A DNA stretch of 61,853 bases. It comes from Myroides sp. 1354 (GTDB lineage Bacteria > Bacteroidota > Bacteroidia > Flavobacteriales > Flavobacteriaceae). A model generated the notes under the pieces. The model was given only the letters and a program-made list of their open reading frames with translations, searched no databases and was not told where the DNA came from. Below, one piece after another: positions 1-9,400 of the stretch. Where the stretch lies: contig NZ_JACAGN010000021.1 in NCBI RefSeq assembly GCF_030324495.1, positions 1 through 61,853 of the forward strand, written 5' to 3'. Every line of letters begins with the position of its first letter. Within the stretch, counting starts at the first letter, position 1. The position numbers and the translations under genes were made by a program.

Positions 1-276
1 AGTCAAGACTCCTGTAGTTGCGTTATAACCTAAAACAGTTAGGGTTTCATTTAATTCAATCAACTGCTTGATATCCAAAACCGTATCAATTCCCTTTTCA
101 TCTTTGAACGTAATCGTACCCGCTGTTGCATCACTGGTAACGCTGGTAACGGTTTCAAAGGACTTTACTGCTCCTTTGACATCTACGGTAACGGTATTGC
201 CATGTTCATCTTGATAGGTCAATACTCCTGTAGTTGCGTTATAACCTAAAACAGTTAGGGTTTCATATGCTTTGAC
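1..276. repeat. 216-bp in-frame coding repeat
   Basis: The stretch starting CCTGTAGTTGCGTTATAACC at 11 recurs at 227, a period of 216 bp or 72 codons. About 40 bases around each copy are identical on the strand shown. The array continues past the left edge, so the copy number cannot be read here. Confidence 0.8.
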
Positions 277-741
277 TAACTCTTGCATATTGATTTCATG
301 TCTATCACCATTTTCATCAATATATTCGAATTTAGTACCATCATAGTATACGTTACCTCCGCTTATTTCAAAAAATTGTTTAATTTCATTTTGCACGTAT
401 TCATTTGTAATAATTTCATGAAAATTATTAATCACTATTTTAACCACATCGGAATCTCCAACAATACGCATCCATTTCGTTTTATCCCAATAATAAAACC
501 CAGGTTCAATATCTCCTTGTTTTAGTGTAGCATATACTAACAAGCTTTCCACATTACCATTAACAATTGTTGTTTGATCCGTTGTACTTTCTAATGGGAT
601 ATTAGGAATAAGCAATCCCTTATCTTTAGATAATAAAGTTAATTCAGCTGATTTATTAGGTATTGTTGTACCAATACCAACCTGTGCATGAATAGCGGAA
701 GCCAAAAGCAACATGGCAATTGACAATAATTTTCTTTTCAT
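1..741 (-). CDS. Exported repetitive surface protein, partial (C-terminus off window)
   Basis: The frame is open on the minus strand from an ATG at 739-741 to the window edge (247 codons seen). The protein begins MKRKLLSIAMLLLASAIHAQ, a clear signal peptide, then VGIGTTIPNKSAELTL, a start common in flavobacterial exported proteins of the tail-fibre/adhesin type. After residue 160 it becomes repetitive: ETLTVLGYNATTGVLT occurs twice, 72 residues apart, followed by segments such as TYQDEHGNTVTVDVKG. The full protein is probably long and made of many such beta-rich units, suggesting a surface or matrix protein. Its role is not known to me. An AT-rich intergenic stretch lies upstream. Confidence 0.75.
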   Translation of the reverse strand, partial: MKRKLLSIAMLLLASAIHAQVGIGTTIPNKSAELTLLSKDKGLLIPNIPLESTTDQTTIVNGNVESLLVYATLKQGDIEPGFYYWDKTKWMRIVGDSDVVKIVINNFHEIITNEYVQNEIKQFFEISGGNVYYDGTKFEYIDENGDRHEINMQELVKAYETLTVLGYNATTGVLTYQDEHGNTVTVDVKGAVKSFETVTSVTSDATAGTITFKDEKGIDTVLDIKQLIELNETLTVLGYNATTGVLT

Positions 742-1469
742 ATTTATCAATTTATTTTTTTTTACTTACTATTATGAATCTATCAATGTGTCTTACATTT
801 TACTTGGATTTCTATATTAGTAAAAGATTACGAGCTCTTTAAGCACTATAAACAATCCTATATGTTTTTCCACATCATTCACAACTATTCAAACTTAAAT
901 AAGAAAAAAGTTAAAAAAAGTATCAAAAAAAACAATAAATAAATAAAAATATCACAATGAAACACAATTTAACTTTCATTGATAAAAAGAAAAAAAACAC
1001 TTAGATAAAAAGTTACTTTGAAATAAACAGCGATTGAATAAAGCAGGTCCAAGGGGGACTATCGTTCACTTTTTTTTACTCTCAATAGTATAATTTTGTT
1101 TAAATTATTTTCACGTACTACTCCTTTTAATGGATTTAATTTTAGTAATGATCGAATAATTCATCTAATTTTCTTAGACTCCTTGAACTACAAAATACAC
1201 AAGGGTAAAATGAAACACATTTTACCTTTTTTGTTAACATTCTATTTCTCATCCTTATATAAAGTATGATCATTTTTTACGATTTAAGGGAATATCGATG
1301 AAGAAATATGACTTTTATTTCATCTATCGTTTCTTGTAAAAAGCCCCCCTCTTTCCCTCCTGAAATTTAGCACAGATCATTTCCATTCTGGTCCAAACTG
1401 CTACTATCTCTTGTAAATTAATACCTCCATTATTAACCTCCTTCTAATTAGGCTATCTATATCTATTTC
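742..1469. other. AT-rich intergenic region, no gene seen
   Basis: No convincing open frame on either strand. The part next to 742 should hold the promoter of the leftward repeat protein, but I see no clear TAnnTTTG element. The rest is poly-A/T-rich spacer. Confidence 0.5.
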
Positions 1470-1500
1470 AAAAAAAATAGATCCTATAAAAGGATCTATT
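1470..1500 (-). terminator. Rho-independent terminator after the membrane AraC gene
   Basis: The stem AATAGATCC/GGATCTATT with a short loop is followed on the minus strand by a run of eight T. It lies 41 bp past the stop codon of the gene ending at 1541. Confidence 0.75.
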
Positions 1501-1540
1501 CTTCGTCTTATTAAGGTAAAAAAGGATTAAAATGTATTTA

Positions 1541-2707
1541 CTATTGACTTTTTTTCAAATATTCAAAAGGGGTGCATCCTAATACTTGTTTAAAGCTTTT
1601 GAAAAAGGAGGTTTTTGAGTGAAATGCACTTTCTAAAAATAAATCATGTACACTTAATTTTTCTTTTGCCTGGTGATATTCTATATACTCTACTACATGT
1701 TCTATTCTCAACTTATTGATATACTCGCGAAAATTCATTTGATAAACCACATTAAAATACTGAGCTAGATAATACCGTGATATTTTTGTTTTAGAAGCTA
1801 AATCTGTCATTTTAAAATCAGCGTCTAGATAAGCTTTATTCTCAATAATTATATGATAAACTTTGACATTACATCGTTGTAAAACGACATCATTCAATTT
1901 AGTTTGTCCATACTTGAGTAGCGTGCTTTCTTGTGCGCTTTCTTGTGCACTTTCTTGTGTACTTTTTTGTCCATCCTTTTCTTTTCTATGCTGTATGTGT
2001 TGCCATTCCTCCTCCTTTTCATGTGGTGCTTCCTCTAGTTTCGCAGTCATTAAATCTGGTTTACTTTCCATTTTTTTTCTCAAAAAGGTAAGGTATACAT
2101 AAAAAAGTAGGAGTAAGAGAAAAGCAGATAATTCAAGATTCTCAGACAAAAAAAAGAAAAATACAAGGAGTAAAATACCCAAACAAATATGCATAATTCT
2201 ATTCCAATTGCTTTGCTGTTCTTTTCGATCAATGAAACTTTCGCTTTGCTTCATCATTTTTTTGTACAATACAACTCCATAATAAAAAAAGGTTACACTA
2301 AATACAAATAGCATACATTCTTTTATATACCCCCATTGATTCATCACTAAAGATAAAAATGATACAAAAATAAAGACATAGGCCATTCGATAGAAATCGC
2401 TAAAATAATACACCACATTTACATATTGATTCCCTTTGACTCGAGTAGAAACAATGAGATTTAAAAAAGGACCATAGAACAAAAACAAGAGAATCCAAAT
2501 TGAAAAATGAAATGCATCTTGTAAAAAAACATCTTCATAGACTAAGAGAATTAGTTGAATGACGACAAAATAGCTAAACCATGTGGTTGTCTTATACGTC
2601 ATTTTTATTTCTTCAGATAAAATTCGACTAGAAACAGAAACGATTTCATATAAAACAATGGGGACTAATAAAATAAGAAAGAAATTTTGTACGGGCATAA
2701 TTAACAT
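1541..2707 (-). CDS. Membrane-anchored AraC-family transcriptional regulator
   Basis: The N-terminal 210 residues contain about six hydrophobic helices (for example LILLVYEDVF, IWILLFLFYGPFLNL and ICLGILLLVFFFFL). A charged linker at about 220-265 contains a QESAQES repeat. The last 110 residues form an AraC/XylS double helix-turn-helix: FKMTDLASKTKISRYYLAQY, then FLESAFHSKTSFFKSFKQV and the closing PFEYLKK. The family is known for membrane-coupled sensing; the signal and targets here are unknown. It stands alone, leftward, with its own terminator. A similar but shorter membrane AraC protein lies about 800 bp upstream (3484-4179). Confidence 0.85.
   Translation of the reverse strand: MLIMPVQNFFLILLVPIVLYEIVSVSSRILSEEIKMTYKTTTWFSYFVVIQLILLVYEDVFLQDAFHFSIWILLFLFYGPFLNLIVSTRVKGNQYVNVVYYFSDFYRMAYVFIFVSFLSLVMNQWGYIKECMLFVFSVTFFYYGVVLYKKMMKQSESFIDRKEQQSNWNRIMHICLGILLLVFFFFLSENLELSAFLLLLLFYVYLTFLRKKMESKPDLMTAKLEEAPHEKEEEWQHIQHRKEKDGQKSTQESAQESAQESTLLKYGQTKLNDVVLQRCNVKVYHIIIENKAYLDADFKMTDLASKTKISRYYLAQYFNVVYQMNFREYINKLRIEHVVEYIEYHQAKEKLSVHDLFLESAFHSKTSFFKSFKQVLGCTPFEYLKKSQ
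1924..1963. repeat. 12-nt tandem repeat in the regulator linker
   Basis: About three copies of a 12-nt unit close to TGCTTTCTTGTG encode the QESAQESTQES stretch between the membrane and DNA-binding parts. The unit is a multiple of three, so slippage would change linker length without breaking the frame. Confidence 0.7.
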
Positions 2708-3483
2708 ATTTAAAAAAACAAAAGTGCTTCGTTTCTTATCCTAATCAGATATACCCATTACAATAGCAATGCATTATACTGTAATTTCGCGCTTAAACAA
2801 GAAAGCGAATCAACAACTGTTATTTCAGTTCATAAATCAGCTCTTGTAAAAGACAACGTAATCTAACTTAGGATATGGAAAGTATTCAAGTAGCTTTAAC
2901 TACTGCTTCTAGAATTCTACCGATACAACTAAATCTCATGCACAAACATTACGTTAACGATTCAACTTCATTTAAAAACAAGGCAATGATGCCATTCAGA
3001 CTAATTGATCTAAAAAAGCTTCAAAAATCAGAGCTAAGCATACTCTAATTGCTGTTTTATGCTCCACAGCAAGATGACTTAAAGACAGTAGTAAATGTCT
3101 CCCAATTGACTTTTTTGGCGTGAAGCCTGCCCAAATTTGGGCAAGGCTTCGACCAAAAAACACACAAATACTTGAACGTATATTTTCATCACTTATCGCT
3201 TAAAGTGATAAATTGCACATCAATAGCGATGTCCAATACCCAAACTTAATTCATCATAATGTTAAAAATAGTATCAAAAAAATATTATATAATCAAATGA
3301 ATCTAATGATACACAAATTAACTATCAGCTTTTCCACAGCGCATAGGGTGCTGTTGTATCCTCTAAGTTGTTCAAGGATTATCCTTTGAATTTTCAGCTC
3401 AATCTCAACTGCCTTTTTACTAGTGAGTGCCCAAAAGAGGTGAAAGAAGTAGAAAACAAAATAATAATTCACCTATTGTTGTG
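2708..3483. other. Long intergenic region with one strong hairpin
   Basis: No recognised gene. At 3122-3150 a near-perfect hairpin GAAGCCTGCCC/GGGCAAGGCTTC with loop AAATT is followed by a short A-rich stretch; it could terminate leftward or rightward transcription or be a REP-like palindrome. A 57-codon rightward open frame at 2875-3048 (MESIQVALTTASRIL...) has no recognisable features and may be chance. Confidence 0.5.
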
Positions 3484-4179
3484 TCACTTTAATAGTTCAG
3501 ATGGAGCAAACCCATAAAAGTGTACAAAGGCGCGATAAAAAGACAGCCGTGTATTAAATCCGCACAGTATAGTTAATTCCTCCACTGTAATGTCTTTTTC
3601 TTTGATTTGAATGATATGAATGGCATATTCAATTCGCAATCGACTGATATACTTTTTAAAAGTTCGAGCTTCTGATTGTTCAAAATATCGAATTAACGTG
3701 CTTTTATCCACATTAAGGAGATTCGCAACTTTGCTCAACGTTAGGGTCGAATCTAAAAACAAGGCTGTATCAATAACTTGAGTAAAAAGTAATCGCTTTA
3801 ATGCTAATACTTCTATTTCAGTCATTTCGCTTCCAATGTTATCACTAGCAATACAAGCTACTTCAAGTCCTCTTATTTTCGTTTTATCAATGGGACTCTT
3901 ACAATCATTAACCTCTATTCTACTATTTTGTTTCGAATAAGGAAATTTACATATCCATTCACATGTGAGATCAAATACCAAAACTGTAAGCCCACTCCAC
4001 AATAATATGATATGACGTTGCCCTACAATCTTCCACAAATTGAAACTACTTTCTACTGGTAGCAGCATATATTTTGTTACAAAAACAAGCCCCCCCACTA
4101 GAGATAAAAAAAGAAAAATATAAAAAACATACTCCTTTTCCACTTCCTTTTTTTCTTCTGGTATTTCTTTTTCTTTCAT
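3484..4179 (-). CDS. Short membrane AraC-type regulator
   Basis: This 231-residue protein has two hydrophobic helices near the N-terminus (YVFYIFLFLSLVGGLVFVTK and ILLWSGLTVLVFDLT), a cytoplasmic linker, and a C-terminal helix-turn-helix domain at about 130-230. Motifs are LTLSKVANLLNVDKSTLIRY, ISRLRIEYAIHII, LCGFNTRLSFYRAF and a final GFAPSELL, all typical of AraC/XylS. It is shorter than most membrane AraC proteins and resembles a reduced version of the 1541-2707 protein. Target genes and signal are unknown. Confidence 0.8.
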   Translation of the reverse strand: MKEKEIPEEKKEVEKEYVFYIFLFLSLVGGLVFVTKYMLLPVESSFNLWKIVGQRHIILLWSGLTVLVFDLTCEWICKFPYSKQNSRIEVNDCKSPIDKTKIRGLEVACIASDNIGSEMTEIEVLALKRLLFTQVIDTALFLDSTLTLSKVANLLNVDKSTLIRYFEQSEARTFKKYISRLRIEYAIHIIQIKEKDITVEELTILCGFNTRLSFYRAFVHFYGFAPSELLK

Positions 4180-4437
4180 GTTTACTTTTTTCAGTAGTAC
4201 CCCATATAAATCACCTACTCATTCACATACACTTTAGACAGAAAATTAAAAAAATAGTCACCGAAAACACAAAAAATAAATAAAAAACACCACAAATATT
4301 AAATATATAAACATATTGAATTAAAAAAAACACAAGAAAAGAATTGTTTTTTGCTTATAAGCCTCTCTAGCGATTGCTTATATTTGACATGAATAATCAA
4401 TGAAATACAGTAAATTAGTATTTTTACCTTTATTCTC

Positions 4438-5022
4438 ATGGAAAAAGCAATTCTTTTTATTGAACATATTGAGCGATTTACCTCTCCACTAACCCCTAGT
4501 GAGAAAGCGTCTATTCTCTCTTTTTTCTCCTTTGAAACACAGGCTAAGAAAACGTGGATTCAGGAAGCAGGCAAGCCTTGTACTACACTTTGTTTTGTAC
4601 TTCGCGGTTGTTTGAGAAGTTACTATATCAAGGCAAATGGTATAGAACAAACTGTAGATTTTGCTATTGAACAATGGTGGTTAACCGATTATCTTGCATT
4701 TGAAAACCAAACTTCTAGTGATTTTTATATTCAAACCGTTGAGCCAACTGATATACTCCTAATTACTTCAGCTGATTTTAAGGCGCTCATGGTTGCTCAT
4801 CCGATTATGGAGAAATATTTTAGAATTATATTTCAAAAAGCCTATGGGGCAGCTCAACGTCGATTAAAATTCTTATATGAATATAGCAGAGAGGAATTAT
4901 ACTTTCACTTTGAAGCGCAATTTCCTGCCTTTGTACAGCGTATTCCACAATATTTACTAGCTTCTTATTTAGGGTTTAGTCCCGAATATTTAAGTGAAAT
5001 TAAGAAGAAGCGTTTTTCTTAA
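4438..5022 (+). CDS. Crp/Fnr-family regulator (cyclic-nucleotide-binding fold)
   Basis: At 194 residues it has the usual size for Bacteroidota Crp/Fnr-like regulators. The N-terminal half is a beta-roll: TWIQEAGKPCTTLCFVLRGC followed by GIEQTVDFAIEQWWLTDY. A long helix around 120-150 is followed by a winged HTH ending with YLLASYLGFSPEYLSEIKKK. The ATG at 4438 gives a complete domain. The next gene, 63 bp downstream, is an AhpD/CMD-like protein. This regulator/CMD pairing is frequent in the phylum and suggests a redox or peroxide-related response. Confidence 0.85.
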   Translation: MEKAILFIEHIERFTSPLTPSEKASILSFFSFETQAKKTWIQEAGKPCTTLCFVLRGCLRSYYIKANGIEQTVDFAIEQWWLTDYLAFENQTSSDFYIQTVEPTDILLITSADFKALMVAHPIMEKYFRIIFQKAYGAAQRRLKFLYEYSREELYFHFEAQFPAFVQRIPQYLLASYLGFSPEYLSEIKKKRFS

Positions 5023-5085
5023 ACTGGTTGAAGTTTTTCTTATTGGTAAAGTTCTAGTTTTGACTTTATAAAAAAGTACAAAACA

Positions 5086-5523
5086 ATGTCAAACAGAAAA
5101 CCTATTTACAGTATAGATCCCAAAGCTTATGATGGGATGCTACAATTAGAGCAATACCTCAATGAATCACAATTAACAGCCACGCATAAGGAACTCATCA
5201 AAATTAGAGCTTCCCAATTAAATGGCTGTGGATATTGTTTGGATATTCACACCAAAGATGCAATAAAATATGGTGAATCAGCTAGACGCCTATTCGTATT
5301 GGCTGGTTGGAGAGAAACGGAGCTTTTCACCACCGAAGAACAAGTCATCCTTGCCTTAACAGAAGCCGTTACTTTTATTCACGAGGGTGGAATTAGTGAT
5401 GAACTATATCAACAAGCAGAACATTTATTTGGCACTACATATCTCGCTCAACTCATTATGTGCATGGTCACAATTAATGCCTGGAATAGGATTGGTGTAG
5501 CTACACAACTAAAGGCAAAATAA
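5086..5523 (+). CDS. Carboxymuconolactone decarboxylase/AhpD-like protein
   Basis: This 145-residue all-helical protein carries the AhpD-type motif C48-x-x-C51-x3-H55 (NGCGYCLDIH), typical of the alkylhydroperoxidase D-like core that passes electrons through a dithiol. The rest (FVLAGWRETELFTTEEQVIL and NAWNRIGVATQLKA) fits the CMD family throughout. It is probably co-transcribed with the Crp/Fnr gene upstream. The physiological substrate is not evident. A symmetric terminator follows at 5561-5592. Confidence 0.88.
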   Translation: MSNRKPIYSIDPKAYDGMLQLEQYLNESQLTATHKELIKIRASQLNGCGYCLDIHTKDAIKYGESARRLFVLAGWRETELFTTEEQVILALTEAVTFIHEGGISDELYQQAEHLFGTTYLAQLIMCMVTINAWNRIGVATQLKAK

Positions 5524-5560
5524 AGCGGTTCAACTGCAGAAAATTCAAAGTAAATCAAAC

Positions 5561-5592
5561 AAAAAAGCTTGAGTGTACACTCAAGCTTTTTT
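5561..5592. terminator. Bidirectional terminator
   Basis: Perfect palindrome AAAAAAGCTTGAGTGTACAC continuing symmetrically to TTTTTT. It lies between convergent genes, so it can serve the CMD gene and the leftward beta-barrel operon. Confidence 0.85.
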
Positions 5593-5638
5593 ATCATTTA
5601 GCCATAGTTATTCTTCTATTAGCTAATCTAGTATTGCA

Positions 5639-6463
5639 TTATAAACCAAAACTGTATTTCACTTTCATTCCCAAGGTAAACATTCTCAACTTATAACGTT
5701 CATTTTCAACAGGCAAAACACTGTTAATTTGTTCTTTTTCCTGATACGTCAGAACTGATTTATTCGCTTGACCAGCAGCTCCTAAATCGCAATCACCATA
5801 GAAACCTAAATACAGAGCTTGGTTGTTAGACAAGGCGTATTTCACACCTATTTCTCCCAAAACAAAGAAGCCACTGTTTAATTTGAGCTTACTTTCTTGT
5901 GTTTTATCCCCTAAATTACCAAAACCTGCGTAAGTTGGATTGTGTAATTCGGCATCCCATTGTTCATAATAACCGCTTGTTCTTATCCCCTCTAAGGTTT
6001 GAGTTGATTTTACTTTGCTATAAATTTGATATTTGATTCCAGCAGCGGCATAAAGACGGAGTTTTTCACTTCCTATATTGGGGCCTAAATACTGCATTTT
6101 AATTGGAATCGCAAAATAGGTTCCTTTCAATTCTTCTTTGAATTTCGCTATTTCATAGCGAAATTCAAAAGCAGCTCCTTGTCCATCTATAGCAGGACTT
6201 GTTCCCTTGTAATCGGCATCCTCTTTTGTCAATTGATACGTTCCTACTTCTAATCCAACACCAAGTGAAAGATGCTGGTTAATTTCATGCAAATACGAAG
6301 CCGAAACGCCTAAAGTAGATCCGTTTGATAACGAGATACTCGGTTGTCTTACTCCAGATAATCCTCCTAAAATCGAAACCTCAACTTCTTGTGCTTGGAT
6401 ATAAGTCGACTGTAATCCTGCTAAGATTCCCATAGTCAACCCAATTATTTTTATTGTTTTCAT
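5639..6463 (-). CDS. Outer-membrane beta-barrel protein
   Basis: The 274-residue protein has a signal peptide ending near IQAQ at residue 25. The rest is alternating amphipathic strands rich in G, Y and aromatic residues (LGVSASYLHEI, LSLGVGLEVGTYQLT, LRLYAAAGIKYQIYSK, LGEIGVKYALS) and ends in the strand MFTLGMKVKYSFGL with a terminal hydrophobic residue. This fits a small OmpA-like/PorT-like barrel. It lies 1 bp after the giant T9SS protein gene, so the two are surely co-transcribed; the barrel may help display or anchor the larger protein. Confidence 0.8.
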   Translation of the reverse strand: MKTIKIIGLTMGILAGLQSTYIQAQEVEVSILGGLSGVRQPSISLSNGSTLGVSASYLHEINQHLSLGVGLEVGTYQLTKEDADYKGTSPAIDGQGAAFEFRYEIAKFKEELKGTYFAIPIKMQYLGPNIGSEKLRLYAAAGIKYQIYSKVKSTQTLEGIRTSGYYEQWDAELHNPTYAGFGNLGDKTQESKLKLNSGFFVLGEIGVKYALSNNQALYLGFYGDCDLGAAGQANKSVLTYQEKEQINSVLPVENERYKLRMFTLGMKVKYSFGL

Positions 6464-6464
6464 C

Positions 6465-9400
6465 TTATTTTTTTACTGCAAATTTGATTGACTCTCTTCT
6501 TCCATTTAATTCAAAAACAGCCACATACATTCCACCTTGTATCGTTTGAGGTAAATAAATCGCCGTGCGTTCACCTTCCATTGAAAAAGTGTGAACCAAC
6601 TGTCCGTTTAAATTGAATACTTGAACTGGAATTCCTCTTAGCTGAACCCCTGTAACCTGTACTTCTAACGTTGTTTTCTGACCGAGAACAACAGGGTTAG
6701 GATACAATTGAATTACCGCTTTCACTTCAGTCATTTCCTCCATCGGACAAACGTGAATTTCTTCTCCTTCTGCCGTTTTAACAATCGCGTGATATACTGA
6801 ATTCCTATCTAATATTGCCTTAGCACCTGCTGAATATACTTGTTCTTCCGAAACTAAAGTTCCATTTTTATACCATTGGAATCCTACAAAATGATAACCT
6901 CCATTCGTCTGTGGATTCTTGTTAATCAACAAGGTATTATTGAACTTTTTCACTGCAATTTCATCAAAGGCAAATGGTTTTTCAACAACAATTACATAGG
7001 TTTCTTTTACTTTTCCATTTTGAGAAACAACCGTAACTGTTTGTTTGTAAATCCCTGGTTTAGGTGTTGCTATAACAAATGTTGCATTTGGAGTAATCGT
7101 TGCTCCTTCATCTACAACTATTTTTACTGCTACCTCTGCTCTTTTCTCATCACAGCGCATCAAATGGTAAATTTGGTTCTGAGGGGTTGTATAGTGTTCA
7201 TCCCCAATCCAGATCTCGTGAATGGTAGCATCGTTGTTTACAATGCGCAACATTCGACTTACAGCAGTTGCTGGATGATAATTTTTATCTCCTGCTTGAG
7301 CTACTGTAATGGTGATTTCCCCTACTTTCTTGAGTGTCACCCAACCTGTTGTACTTACCTCAGCAGCGGGTTGAGTTTCCGTGTAAGTGTACGTATACTG
7401 TAATGGTAAACCTGAAGTTGTTGTTGCTTGCAATTGGAAATCCTCACTTTCATCTAAAATGATTGTTTCTAGTTCGTCAAAGCGAATTTGTTGAGAAGCC
7501 TTTTCGATCTTTAACGTTGCTACTAACTCTCGACTTTGATAATTATTTCCTCCATTTACTCTTGCTTTTACTTCATAACTTCCCACGTCAATTTTTCCAT
7601 TATTGATATGTTCAACAGTCACGCCCTGAGGGATAGCTCCTGAAACAAAAATGTATTTCGCTGTTCCATCATAAACAAAAGTTTGTCCTTCGAATAAAAT
7701 TGCATTTATAGGTGCCTTTGTAATTTTAAGCGTCGCTCTTAGTGTGGTATTTTCGTATTGACCACCTCCTTGAATTGACGCAATTACGGTATAAGTTCCA
7801 GCTTCTATTTTATCATTCCCTTCATAGGTTACACTTACTCCTTCTGGAAGGTTTTGTATTTCAATTCGCTTCGCTGTTCCATCATAAACAAAAGTTGCAT
7901 CTTCAAAAACTAAATCTGCCAAAGCATGGCGAATTTGTAGATTTGCCTGTAGGGTTTTATCTTCATAGTTTTCTCCCCCGTGCAATAAAGCGCTAACAGT
8001 ATAGTTTCCAATTTCTATTTGTGTATTCCCTTCATAGGTTACACTTACTCCTTGAGGGAGTTGACCTGTAACTTCAATAAATTTTGGTGTTCCATCATAG
8101 AGAAAAGCTCCATCTCTAAAGGTAATTCCCTCAATAATTGCTTTCGTTATGGACAAGGTTCCTTGGCGATATTGAATTTCGTAATTTGGCGATTCATATC
8201 CCATGGGTTCGATACTATACGTTCCTACGTTAACAGCTGGAATTGCAGTTCCTTCATAACGCAATGTTCCTGTCAATACACTTACATTCTCTCCGTAGAC
8301 AAATCCGTCATAGGTTGCAGTCCAAGCCGTATGTACAACTCCGTTGTATACCTTTGTTTGATTGGTGGCTTGAACGGTTAAAGGTGCCTTAGCGACACGC
8401 AAGGTAAAACGCACTTCTTCTGCTGGTAAATACTCACTATTTCCTGCTTGATTCACGCGAATTTCAGTTTCACCTGCTCCTTTTATTACAATTCTTCCTC
8501 CTTCTATTACAGCAATAGTAGGGTCGACAACCGTATAATTTAAAGGCAATTGACTAGTTGATTCTCCCGTTTGGAACGGAGCATCACCATATACTTTGTT
8601 GACATTCTCTACCGAAATTAGCTGTTCTTTCACCTTAATTGTCGTGAAGCTAATTTTTTGCCAAGTAGAGCAATTTGCAGCTACGCGTACATAAACATCA
8701 TACGTTACTTCTGGTGATAATCCTTGAATTTGTTGTGTGGCAGTAGCCTGTTCAATTTTTGTTCCTTCTCCTTGTGTAAAGCCTTCTACTCCATATTCTA
8801 CTTCAAAAACAGTACCCGTCGATTCAATTTGAAGGGTTGCAGTTTCTTCGCCAATATTGTCAATTGACAGTTGAACTGGTGGGCAACGCAGTGTTTCAAT
8901 ATCAATATTCACCTCTATTTCAGCGAATTTAGCTGTATTTTGAACGGAAGTTGCTTTTATTTTTACCACACCATTAGCAAGAGCGGAAACACGACCATTT
9001 TGATCGATTGACGCCAATGTTTCTCCTTCAACAATGGTCCAAGTTACTGCTTGATTTGCCTCCGCAGGTATCACACGTGCTTGAAGCTGTAAAGTTCCAT
9101 TCTCTGTTGTGATTTCAGGAGTTACATTATTTTCCGTTGTAATTTCTACTCCAGTGATCCCCACGGCAGGACGTTGAACATTCAAGGTATAATCTTCTAC
9201 TTGACCTAAATAATATCCCGTAGGACAAGGTACATTCTCCAAGTGAACCCAAGTAGTTTCTGGGTTGTGATACATACTTACCACACGCATACGCGTAGTA
9301 CCGATTAAGGCATCTATAGGAACTTGAATCGTTCCAGAAACTTCTCCTCTTTCCCCTCCCGTATTATTAAGAAATCCAACTGTTACGGTTTCATTCTCAG

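Noticed and set aside
2875..3048. 57-codon rightward frame MESIQVALTTASRIL...
   Set aside because: No start context, no family, and lies in a long spacer; likely chance.
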